DNA from: Lachnospiraceae bacterium V9D3004
Lineage (GTDB): Bacteria > Bacillota > Clostridia > Lachnospirales > Lachnospiraceae
NCBI GenBank assembly: GCA_000621985.1
Contig: JHWW01000001.1
Location: 496,001 to 560,000 of the forward strand
Direction: 5' to 3'
DNA length: 64,000 nucleotides
Part shown: piece by piece, positions 1 to 7,532 of the stretch
How the letters are laid out: every line of letters begins with the position of its first letter
Numbering within the stretch: the first letter of the stretch is position 1
The notes under the pieces: model-generated
Database searches by the model: none
What the model was told of the DNA's origin: nothing
Seen by the model: only the letters and a program-made list of their open reading frames with translations
Position numbers and translations under genes: made by a program

Positions 1-2013
1 AACGGACAGTACAGTGACGGCCCGGCATTTGTGGTTAATTCAGACGGTAATATGGTATTGATCTACAATACATATGATCTTGATACTGTTGATACCGGTA
101 AGGAAAATGAAGACGGTACTAAGGAACAGAGCGTAGAAGTAAGGAATATCAAGTTTATGTCCAGTATACTTGAACCTTACGGTTCCATAGAAGCCGAGAA
201 GATCGAATTGTCCGATACAACTCCTGTTGAGGGAGAAGATGTAAGAGTTGATGTTACATTCAAGAATACAGGTCTTACCGCAACAGAAAAAGGATTTGAC
301 GCAAAGGTATATCTTGAGTATAAGGACGGCACGAAGAAGGATATTGATACATTCTCTTATGAAGGCAGTCTTGCACCTGTTTCAATCGCAGCCAAAGACT
401 TCACATTCACAGCTGATGATAAGATTGAAGGAGCTAAGGTAGTAGTTGAAACAACAGAAAAAGACCTGAACGGAACCAACATTAATAAGAGTAATGCATT
501 CGAGAAGAAGGCAGAATATACTATAGTATCCAATAACAGTTATCAGGGTGCTGATTCTAAGTTCTACACAGAAGTAGAAGTAACAAATACCGGTAATGTT
601 CCGGGAACCGAAGGGGATGTACTCAAAGTGTTGTTCGACGGACCATATGCCGATGCTTCTTCATTCGGACTTGATAATGATCTTCTTGCATCGGAAGGCA
701 TCGCACTTGAACCGGGCGAGAGCAAGAGCTTAAGCTTCACACTTGATGTTCCTGCAAGTGCATTCAACTTCTATGGAAAGATCCGTACGAAGGCTCAGGT
801 ATTTGATAAGGATGGCAAGGAATACAAAGATTTCCTCTGCGATGATCTGTTCATGTACCAGCCTGCAGAGCTTTCACTGAATCAGGGCAAAGAACTCAAG
901 ATGAATGAGGAAGATACCAAGAATCTCAGTGATCTCGGATTCAAGTATTCGACAATCGATACATTAACAAAGATCGAGCCGATGTATGTAGTTGACGATC
1001 AGTCGGTAGTTACCGTTGAAGATGATAAGCTTGTTGCGGTAGGCGCAGGTACGACAACAGTAACGGCATATGCATCTCCGTACGGAACATCTGCAACAAT
1101 GACTGTAACGGTTGAAGGTAAGTATTCAAATGATGACGATGTGGTTAATCCGACAAAGGCTCCTTCGGGAATAGACCTTTCAGGAACCAAGGTATTGTAT
1201 GAAGAAGGAACCGTAGCATACGACGAAGCTACAGGAGCGGTAACAGGTACGAATGTTAAGGGACTTCTTATTCCTCTCGGAGTTACAGTTCCTCGTGGAG
1301 CGCCTGTAGACATTACCGTGTCAGGTACTGCATCAACAGGTATGAGAAGCTGGTTGTCGGATGGCAATGAACAGAGAATGTCAGATATCATGGATCCGGT
1401 CAACTTCGATAAGAAATATACACTCATAGCTGAACCTTATGAGAGCGGAGATACAGCAGATCATTTTCAGCTCAAAGGACCGTCATATGATTCTACATTC
1501 AGTAAGATAACTATCACTAAGGTAGTTGTAGATTATGATCCGTCCAAAGCACCGACTCCTTCACCGGAACCGACGGCAAGACCGACTAAGGCACCTACAG
1601 CTGAACCTAAGGTAACGGATGCTCCTGTGGTAACAGATGCACCTAAGACAACAGATGCTCCGAATCCAACAGCATCACCGGCTGCAACAACAGTACCGGC
1701 AGGTATAACTGCAAGTGCTGCACCGGGTGCAACAACAGCTCCAACCGATACAACTGCAACAGTCGATAAGGCTAAGATCAAGATCAAAGGTAAGAAGACT
1801 GTTAAGGTTGGAAAGACAATTAAGCTTACAGCTAAGCTTACAAATGTCAAAGGAAAAGTTAAATGGAGTATTAACAAAAAGAAACTTGCAACTATCAAGA
1901 AGACCAAGAAGAATACGGTTATTAAACTGCAGGCCAAGAAAACAGGTACAGTAACGGTAGTTGCAACGATCAAGAAAGTTAAAGGCAAAATTAAGATTAA
2001 GATCAAGAAGTAA
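1..2013 (+). CDS. Secreted multi-domain Ig-like protein, 5' end outside window
   Basis: The reading frame is open from base 1, so the N-terminus lies upstream and only the last 670 residues are visible. I see CARDB-like beta-sandwich repeats over roughly the first 290 residues, then a Big_2-like Ig domain (about residues 290-375) and a beta-rich segment. A Pro/Thr/Ala linker (about 515-590) follows, and the protein ends in a second, extremely basic Big_2-like module ending KIKIKIKK. These domains are typical of extracellular binding or scaffold proteins; no catalytic motif is visible. It ends 27 bases before the double-glycine peptide gene and may be cotranscribed with it, but a role in peptide export is only suggested by position. 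Whether it starts with a signal peptide or a glycosidase domain cannot be told from here. Confidence 0.85.
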   Translation, partial: NGQYSDGPAFVVNSDGNMVLIYNTYDLDTVDTGKENEDGTKEQSVEVRNIKFMSSILEPYGSIEAEKIELSDTTPVEGEDVRVDVTFKNTGLTATEKGFDAKVYLEYKDGTKKDIDTFSYEGSLAPVSIAAKDFTFTADDKIEGAKVVVETTEKDLNGTNINKSNAFEKKAEYTIVSNNSYQGADSKFYTEVEVTNTGNVPGTEGDVLKVLFDGPYADASSFGLDNDLLASEGIALEPGESKSLSFTLDVPASAFNFYGKIRTKAQVFDKDGKEYKDFLCDDLFMYQPAELSLNQGKELKMNEEDTKNLSDLGFKYSTIDTLTKIEPMYVVDDQSVVTVEDDKLVAVGAGTTTVTAYASPYGTSATMTVTVEGKYSNDDDVVNPTKAPSGIDLSGTKVLYEEGTVAYDEATGAVTGTNVKGLLIPLGVTVPRGAPVDITVSGTASTGMRSWLSDGNEQRMSDIMDPVNFDKKYTLIAEPYESGDTADHFQLKGPSYDSTFSKITITKVVVDYDPSKAPTPSPEPTARPTKAPTAEPKVTDAPVVTDAPKTTDAPNPTASPAATTVPAGITASAAPGATTAPTDTTATVDKAKIKIKGKKTVKVGKTIKLTAKLTNVKGKVKWSINKKKLATIKKTKKNTVIKLQAKKTGTVTVVATIKKVKGKIKIKIKK

Positions 2014-2040
2014 AATATTAAGATTGGAGGAATATAAACA

Positions 2041-2199
2041 ATGGCAGAGAACAATAAAGATAAAGTTGAAGAGAAAAATAAGGGCGCAAAGCTTGATCTT
2101 GACGATATGGATCAGGTAGCAGGCGGAGCCAATCCATTTGCTTCTATCAAGAGAGTTGAGAATCACCAGATCGATGATGAACTTAAAAAGAACATTTAA
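2041..2199 (+). CDS. Double-glycine leader peptide, candidate NHLP/PCAT export substrate
   Basis: This 52-residue ORF has a strong GGAGG ribosome site at 2026-2030, ten bases before its ATG. The N-terminal half is charged (MAENNKDKVEEKNKG) and runs into LDLDDMDQVAGG, which has the acidic, hydrophobic-spaced, Gly-Gly layout of leaders cut by C39 peptidases. Cleavage after GG would release a peptide of about 23 residues beginning ANPFASIKRV and ending DELKKNI. That core has no Cys or Thr and one Ser, so lanthionine or thiazole chemistry is unlikely; it does carry Lys next to Asp/Glu. An ABC transporter with a C39 domain lies 9.6 kb downstream. Leader type and export are inferred from motif and context. 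The core has no similarity I recognise, and its activity is unknown. Confidence 0.75.
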   Translation: MAENNKDKVEEKNKGAKLDLDDMDQVAGGANPFASIKRVENHQIDDELKKNI

Positions 2200-4150
2200 T
2201 GAACACACTGTAACAATAAGGAAGGGCCGGGCTGCATTATATGCAGCTTGGCTTTTTCTGCTTATTTTTATGTTAATTCCGTTAATAAAGACTGAATATT
2301 ATGACACGGAGAGCAAGGATTACCCGAGAGCCTGTAATTTGGCAGACGTTAACTCAGGATATAATTACACAGATGAGCTTTCGCAAATTGATGAAAAGTG
2401 CTATACGATCGATTCTGAAAGCATATTGTACGCTGTGAAAGATAATTCGGATGAAGGCACATCATGGGCCTGGTATAATGACGGAACATATTGGTATTAC
2501 GATAACGAATCATCCAATATCGATCTCAACGAAACGGTATATGCCACAGAAGGCATTGATATCAACATAAGAGATCTGAAGAATATTACTCCGGATGAGG
2601 ACGGTGCGGTAACTGTAGCCGTCGTTGATACGGGGATTGACATTGATCATGAAGAACTGAAAGATATGCTCTGGAAGAATGAGCTTGAGATACCGGATGA
2701 CGGAATAGATAATGATGGGAACGGATATACGGATGATGTATACGGATGGAACTTTTACGATGATAATTCCGAGATATATAATTCGGGCAATTATACGGAA
2801 GATGCCCATGGAACCCATATTGCGGGGATAATCCACAGGACCGTGAAGGAAGTATATGCCGGCGTACCTAATGTTAAGATCATGTCTGTCAAGTCAATGG
2901 GGGGAATTAACGGAACCGGAAAGGTATCGGACATAATCAAAGGAATACAATATGCCGAGGCTAACGGAGCCGATATATGTAATCTGAGTCTTGGATTCAG
3001 GAATTGGAATGAAAATCTCTATAATACAATTAAAGATTCGAATATGCTGTTCGTCATCGCAGCCGGAAACGGTGAAAGCGATACAAACGGGACGGGATTT
3101 GATCTTGGACATAAAAAAAGATATCCTGCCTGTTACGAACTTGATAATATAATCGTAGTAGCTAATATGCGTTGTGACGGAAAGCTTCACTATTCATCAA
3201 ACTACAGTGATGAGTATGTTGATATTGCTGCACCGGGAACAAAGATACTAAGTACGAGCACAGCGAAGTCGGGCTATGAGGTAATGACAGGAACATCCAT
3301 GTCGGCTCCTTTTGTGGCTGCGGAGGCAGCATGTATCAGTCTGTTTGATCCGGATATGAGTGTGGAAGATATAAAGTCATGCATACTTGATACGAAAAGA
3401 AGCATTCCTGAACTCGAAGGAAAGGTAAGAACAGGCGGAATGATAGACATCGGAAGGGCGATGAAGCTTCTCATGGGAGTAGAAGATACGCCCACCCCGA
3501 CCGCTGAAGCCTCGGTAAGCCCGTCTTCAGCTCCTTCACCGACCCCGGATACAACGAGCGATCCGAATGCCACAAGCACCCCTAAAGCCACTAACACCCC
3601 GGGCGCAACGTCGTCCCCGACATCGGAGCCTTCGACAAATCCCACCGCAGAACCTACCGGGACTCCGGATACAACGAGCGATCCGAATGCCACAGGCACA
3701 CCGAATGCCACTAACACACCGGGCGCAACGTCGGCCCCGACCTTGGAACCTTCGTCAGAACCGTCTTTGGCTCCTTCACCGACACCGGAGACCACGAGCG
3801 ATCCGAACACCACGAATACTCCGAACACCACGAACCCGCCGGCCGCAACGTCAGCCCCTACATCAGCACCTTCATCAAACCCGACACAGAAAAAAACAAT
3901 AATCAAACAGGGAAAAATATATGTGGCAGGCAAAGGGAAAACAAAAGCAAAATACCTGGTAAAAAATGCAAAAAAAAGATTCGTGACATATTACAGATGT
4001 CTTGTTCCCCAAAAATATCACGTTGCAAAAATACCCGGAAAAATACGTCTTGGCGACGGGAAAATATATAAAGTTTCAGGGGTAGCAAAAAAAGCGTTTA
4101 AAAAAGCAAAAAATATACGAAAGATAAAAAAATATAGTGCATTATTATAA
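2177..4150 (+). CDS. Membrane-anchored or secreted subtilisin-like serine protease (S8)
   Basis: A 657-residue subtilase. An N-terminal hydrophobic stretch (AALYAAWLFLLIFMLIPLI) acts as signal peptide or anchor. The catalytic triad is clear: Asp in AVVDTGIDIDHEEL, His in DAHGTHIAGI and Ser in GTSMSAPFVA. Between Asp and His lies an acidic DDGIDNDGNGYTDD insert, probably calcium binding. After the protease domain come a Pro/Thr/Ala linker built from three 40-residue repeats and a Lys-rich C-terminus ending in the start of a BspA-type repeat (GVAKKAFKKAKNIRKI). The start is uncertain: ATG at 2174 or 2177 lies inside the upstream peptide gene, and a TTG at 2138 is possible. Overlap with the peptide gene suggests translational coupling and a role in processing or degrading the exported peptide. 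That role is inference. Confidence 0.85.
   Translation: MNLKRTFNEHTVTIRKGRAALYAAWLFLLIFMLIPLIKTEYYDTESKDYPRACNLADVNSGYNYTDELSQIDEKCYTIDSESILYAVKDNSDEGTSWAWYNDGTYWYYDNESSNIDLNETVYATEGIDINIRDLKNITPDEDGAVTVAVVDTGIDIDHEELKDMLWKNELEIPDDGIDNDGNGYTDDVYGWNFYDDNSEIYNSGNYTEDAHGTHIAGIIHRTVKEVYAGVPNVKIMSVKSMGGINGTGKVSDIIKGIQYAEANGADICNLSLGFRNWNENLYNTIKDSNMLFVIAAGNGESDTNGTGFDLGHKKRYPACYELDNIIVVANMRCDGKLHYSSNYSDEYVDIAAPGTKILSTSTAKSGYEVMTGTSMSAPFVAAEAACISLFDPDMSVEDIKSCILDTKRSIPELEGKVRTGGMIDIGRAMKLLMGVEDTPTPTAEASVSPSSAPSPTPDTTSDPNATSTPKATNTPGATSSPTSEPSTNPTAEPTGTPDTTSDPNATGTPNATNTPGATSAPTLEPSSEPSLAPSPTPETTSDPNTTNTPNTTNPPAATSAPTSAPSSNPTQKKTIIKQGKIYVAGKGKTKAKYLVKNAKKRFVTYYRCLVPQKYHVAKIPGKIRLGDGKIYKVSGVAKKAFKKAKNIRKIKKYSALL
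2222..2257 (+). terminator. Intrinsic terminator-like hairpin just after the peptide gene, inside the subtilase start
   Basis: Bases 2222-2237 pair with 2241-2256 as a 16-bp stem, with a G-C-rich top, four G-T wobbles and a 3-base loop. The stem runs into a T-rich tail. It begins 22 bases after the peptide stop codon but lies within the first codons of the protease ORF. It could terminate most transcripts after the peptide and let a fraction read through. Confidence 0.6.
3541..3894 (+). repeat. Three 120-bp direct repeats encoding the subtilase linker
   Basis: Units start at 3541, 3661 and 3781 (exact 120-bp period, 40 codons). Each begins with a CCGGAtAC/GACCACGAGCGATCCGAA-type stretch and contains GGGCGCAACGTC or a close variant. 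They encode Pro/Thr/Ser/Ala linker and are more GC-rich than their surroundings. Unit number is likely to vary between strains. Confidence 0.85.
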
Positions 4151-4189
4151 CTGTTGTGATATTATATATTATGTCAATGTAATACCATG

Positions 4190-4228
4190 GTGAGAGTGCC
4201 GAAAGATAGCTGTTTGCGGTGCTTTCAC
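4190..4228 (+). other. Hairpin between subtilase gene and STAS gene
   Basis: Bases 4190-4201 can pair with 4217-4228 over 12 positions, including three G-T wobbles, with a 15-base loop. No T-run follows, so it is a weak terminator candidate. It lies in the 175-base gap before the STAS gene and may be a leader structure. Confidence 0.35.
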
Positions 4229-4325
4229 TGTTATGCTGTAATAAAATAATCAATAACAGTTCAGTGACGTGATTAATTGTTGCTTTGTGTCACTTTACAG
4301 TAAAAAAAAAACGGAGGATGGTAAA

Positions 4326-4625
4326 ATGACTATTGACAAAAAAGTAAACGGAACGGAATTAACTATCGTACTTAAAGGAAGACTTGATACGATGACGGCA
4401 CCTCAGCTCGAGGGTGAACTTAAGCAGAGTGTATCGGGAATTGAGAGTCTTATATTTGATATAGCCGAGCTTGAATACATATCATCTGCAGGACTTCGTG
4501 TGCTTCTTTCGGCACAGAAAGTAATGAATAAGCAGGGAGAAATGACAATAAGGAATGCTAATCCGGAAGTAATGGAGATATTTGAAGTAACGGGATTTAT
4601 CGATATTCTTAATATTGAGGAGTAA
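4326..4625 (+). CDS. STAS-domain anti-anti-sigma factor homologue (SpoIIAA/RsbV-like)
   Basis: A 99-residue single-domain STAS protein. The hallmark segment LEYISSAGLRVLLSAQ aligns with the regulatory loop of SpoIIAA and RsbV; Ser54 sits at the position phosphorylated by RsbW-type kinases in that family. In known systems the unphosphorylated form captures the kinase, and a PP2C/SpoIIE phosphatase resets it. Both partner types are encoded downstream (kinase domains at 5767 and 10906, phosphatase at 9158). The ATG at 4326 is chosen because it follows a GGAGG at 4313-4317; an upstream in-frame ATG lacks one. It is followed two bases later by the ATP-grasp gene, so it heads a tight run. The target of the circuit is unknown. 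Confidence 0.88.
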   Translation: MTIDKKVNGTELTIVLKGRLDTMTAPQLEGELKQSVSGIESLIFDIAELEYISSAGLRVLLSAQKVMNKQGEMTIRNANPEVMEIFEVTGFIDILNIEE

Positions 4626-4627
4626 GC

Positions 4628-5770
4628 ATGGATAATTTTATCGCTGATTTTTACAGAATATTTGTTGATAATATTGTATGCATGATTAAGGGGGATTATG
4701 AACAGGGCAGAGTTGATCTTAACGATCTCGGTAACCTGGCGCTTTTAAGTATTGACAGAAGGAGTATCACGCCTTCTTTGAAGAATACGATGAAGCTCAC
4801 AATGGCCGAGAAGAGGTGTATCAGAAGATTTTACAAGCCCTATGTAAGATACATAACAACGAGATATCACAGGTATTATACCTCAAGGAACGGTCATTTT
4901 TCGCCTTATTATATACCTGAAGATTTGTATCTTATGTGGATCGACAGATATTTTTGCGGTCGTACCGAAGCCAAATATCTTGATAACAAATGTTATTATT
5001 ACAGATTGCTTTCCAATATTAAGCTTCCCGAAGCGGTGGTAATGAGGATCGGCGATAGTTTTTTGGACGGAAACCTTAGACCCGTTACAGAGTTAGAAGC
5101 GGCAGAACTTGTCGGAGCGGAAGATGAAGTGGTTGTTAAGAGAGCTGTTAATTCAGAAGGCGGATACGGGGTAGAATTCATGGCCGGTTCGAAACTTGAG
5201 GCCCGGTTTAGTGACATTATGGGTAATATTCCGTGCGATGTTGTTATACAAAAGCCTATCAGACAGCACAAAGATCTGGCGGCGTTGCATCCGGAATCCG
5301 TCAACACAATGAGAATAGTGTCGCTTAAGACAGGTGATAAGGTAAAAGTATATAAAGTATGTCTTAAGATAGGAGTAGGTAAGGAACGTATTGATAACGG
5401 CTGTCACGGAGGAATCTACTGCGGTGTAAGGAGTGACGGAACTTTGAGGGATTATGGTGTTCTTGATAACGGAAAAGTCCTTCACAGACATCCGGATCTC
5501 GGATATGCATTCGGTGACAAGAAAGTTCCGCATCTTGGCAGAGCGGTTAAACTGGTTAAGGAAGCCCACTCCTTTATGGGACATTTCAGGTTGGTAGCAT
5601 GGGATGTTTCAATAGATGAACACGGAGAAGCTGTGCTCGTGGAAGCAAATCTTACTCTCGGGGGGATCAATGATGTGCAGCTTTGCAGCGGACCGTTGTT
5701 CGGAAAGGATACTAAGAAGATCCTTGATGAAGTATTTAAAGATAACAGAAAGGCAATAACGTTGTTATGA
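4628..5770 (+). CDS. ATP-grasp enzyme of the sugar-transfer-associated type
   Basis: This 380-residue protein resembles the 'sugar-transfer associated ATP-grasp' family, ATP-dependent carboxylate ligases of unclear substrate. The basic central motif HPESVNTMRIVSLKTG and the C-terminal metal-site segment VLVEANLTLGGIN fit the ATP-grasp fold; the first 100 or so residues are family-specific. It has no signal peptide and should act in the cytoplasm. It starts two bases after the STAS stop, preceded by GAGGAG, and overlaps the next gene by ATGA, so these genes are translated together. Position beside a peptide export system makes peptide tailoring (ligation to, or within, the substrate) possible. 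The related family is better known near glycan genes, so that is a hypothesis only. Confidence 0.75.
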   Translation: MDNFIADFYRIFVDNIVCMIKGDYEQGRVDLNDLGNLALLSIDRRSITPSLKNTMKLTMAEKRCIRRFYKPYVRYITTRYHRYYTSRNGHFSPYYIPEDLYLMWIDRYFCGRTEAKYLDNKCYYYRLLSNIKLPEAVVMRIGDSFLDGNLRPVTELEAAELVGAEDEVVVKRAVNSEGGYGVEFMAGSKLEARFSDIMGNIPCDVVIQKPIRQHKDLAALHPESVNTMRIVSLKTGDKVKVYKVCLKIGVGKERIDNGCHGGIYCGVRSDGTLRDYGVLDNGKVLHRHPDLGYAFGDKKVPHLGRAVKLVKEAHSFMGHFRLVAWDVSIDEHGEAVLVEANLTLGGINDVQLCSGPLFGKDTKKILDEVFKDNRKAITLL

Positions 5771-7506
5771 AACGTGATGATCAATTCCTTAGAAAAGAAT
5801 ATATGAAGAACCTGTATCCGATCATGTTTTCTGTTCTTGGGGGAACTATCAATGCTCTTATTGACAGTGCATTTGTGTCACAGAGGCTTGGGAGTGAAGG
5901 ACTTGCGTCCATCAATATGAGTCTTCCCGTCTACCTTGCGATATGTACGATAGGTTCTCTTATAGCCGGAGGCGCGTCGGTTCTTTCTGCGCAGGCTGCC
6001 GGCAAAGAGAGGATGGATGAATCGGAGAAGTATTACAGGAATTCAATATGGATATTAGTGATCCTGGGATTATTGTTCACAACGGTGGGAATGCTTTTAT
6101 GCAGGCCTCTTGCATCGTTCCTTGCACACGACGGAACTATTACCGGATATGTTTACTCATACTGCCTGATCATGTTGAGTGGAACACTTCCCACAATATT
6201 ATTATACATTCCTTTGTATTATCTACAGATAGAAGGCAAGACAAAGCAGATATCGGTAATGATGACGCTTATAATAGTTATTGATGTATTGCTGGATTAT
6301 TTTTTGATGTTCGTTTTAAATATGGAGATCGAGGGTGCAGCAGTAGCAAGCGTTGTTTCCATCCTTATAGCCTGTATATACGGATTTGTCATGTTGTCCA
6401 CAGGTTATTCTAATTATCATTTTGACATCAGGTCATTCAGTATGGCGGGAATCGGAAAAATGATAGTGCTTGGAAGTCCTGTGGCCCTTGGTAATTTTGT
6501 GGATGCGATTAAGCTTTTTGTCCTGAATTACCTGATACTTATCGGAGGAGGAACAACGGCGGTTGCGATATGGGCGGTTATTAATTCTTTATCGGAATTT
6601 GCAATGTCAATAATATCAGGTGTACCGCAGGCGGCAGCTCCGATGGCAGGAACTTATTATTCGGGAAGAGAAAACAGCGGACTGAGAATACTTGTCAGAC
6701 TTCAGTTGTCTACGGGAATACTTCTTACAGGTACATATGCTGCCCTGATCGTGCTGTTTCACGGAATTATTGAGAATATATTCGTACTTGGTACGGACAT
6801 ATCGGTCCAGCTCGTATGTCTTGGAGCGTATTGTGTTTTTGATATACTCAGCAGTATTTGGATCACTTTCTTCCAGTCGACAGCAAGGATACAAGAATCC
6901 AATACGATAATCATGTTCAGAAAATTGTTGTTCCCGATAGGATTTGCGATCTTACTTATAACAGTGAACGGTTACATATGGCTTTTCCTCCCGGCAGGGG
7001 CATTATGTACAGTGTTTGCGGGACTGATCCTGACATGGATCAAATCATTGAGAACAAGGAAGAGCAAACACCATCTGTCGCCAATACTTCTGCTTGATGA
7101 TTACCTTGAGAGAGAGAACAAAGTGATAGACTTTTCCATAGTTCCCACAACAGAGAATATATGTGATGCAAGTGAGCAGATTAAGGAATTCTGTGAAAGA
7201 AATAATATGAGTACCAAGCAGACAATGAAGCTCGGACTTGCCATAGAGGAGCTCATGAGTGTGATAGCCAAGAAAAATCAGAATCTTGACAGTGTGGATC
7301 TAAGGGCATTTGCATGGGAAGAGAATACCGGGATCAGAATACGTTGCGCGGGAATACAGTATAATCCGTTTGATGATGAAGAAGATGATGATGACTTCCT
7401 GATGGGAGTCTCGATGATTAAGAAGATGTCGGAGGTAGTATATTATACTTACTCTCTCGGAATGAACACGATCAACATATTATTTGAAACAGAAAAGAAC
7501 ACCTGA
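5767..7506 (+). CDS. MATE-family transporter fused to a C-terminal RsbW-like ATPase domain
   Basis: At 579 residues this is over 120 longer than an ordinary MATE exporter. Residues 1-445 hold about twelve membrane segments with MATE features near the start (PIMFSVLGGTINALIDSAFV) and mid-protein (GVPQAAAPMAG). The remaining ~125 residues form a HATPase_c_2-like domain: LGLAIEELMSVIAKK resembles the N-box helix of anti-sigma kinases and FLMGVSMIKKMSEVVYY the later G-box region. The usual DDG-type ATP motif is replaced by an acidic run (FDDEEDDDDF), so kinase activity is uncertain and the domain may only bind a partner. ATGA overlap with the ATP-grasp gene and TGATG junction with the GH3 gene indicate one operon. 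Transported substrate unknown. Confidence 0.85.
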   Translation: MKRDDQFLRKEYMKNLYPIMFSVLGGTINALIDSAFVSQRLGSEGLASINMSLPVYLAICTIGSLIAGGASVLSAQAAGKERMDESEKYYRNSIWILVILGLLFTTVGMLLCRPLASFLAHDGTITGYVYSYCLIMLSGTLPTILLYIPLYYLQIEGKTKQISVMMTLIIVIDVLLDYFLMFVLNMEIEGAAVASVVSILIACIYGFVMLSTGYSNYHFDIRSFSMAGIGKMIVLGSPVALGNFVDAIKLFVLNYLILIGGGTTAVAIWAVINSLSEFAMSIISGVPQAAAPMAGTYYSGRENSGLRILVRLQLSTGILLTGTYAALIVLFHGIIENIFVLGTDISVQLVCLGAYCVFDILSSIWITFFQSTARIQESNTIIMFRKLLFPIGFAILLITVNGYIWLFLPAGALCTVFAGLILTWIKSLRTRKSKHHLSPILLLDDYLERENKVIDFSIVPTTENICDASEQIKEFCERNNMSTKQTMKLGLAIEELMSVIAKKNQNLDSVDLRAFAWEENTGIRIRCAGIQYNPFDDEEDDDDFLMGVSMIKKMSEVVYYTYSLGMNTINILFETEKNT

Positions 7507-7532
7507 TGTTGGGAAAACATGGAGATTGCAAT

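Noticed and set aside
1533-2208. Minus-strand frames opposite the Ig-like protein tail and peptide gene
   Set aside because: Hydrophobic composition is the antisense of Lys/Thr-rich coding sequence; no start signals.
3274-3933. Long minus-strand open frame opposite the subtilase linker
   Set aside because: Low-complexity mirror of Pro/Thr codons, without ribosome site; a shadow of the repeat-rich coding strand.
4187-4249. 20-codon Cys-rich mini-ORF (CLRCFHC) in the gap before the STAS gene
   Set aside because: No ribosome binding site, and it overlaps a hairpin; no leader motif. Probably chance.
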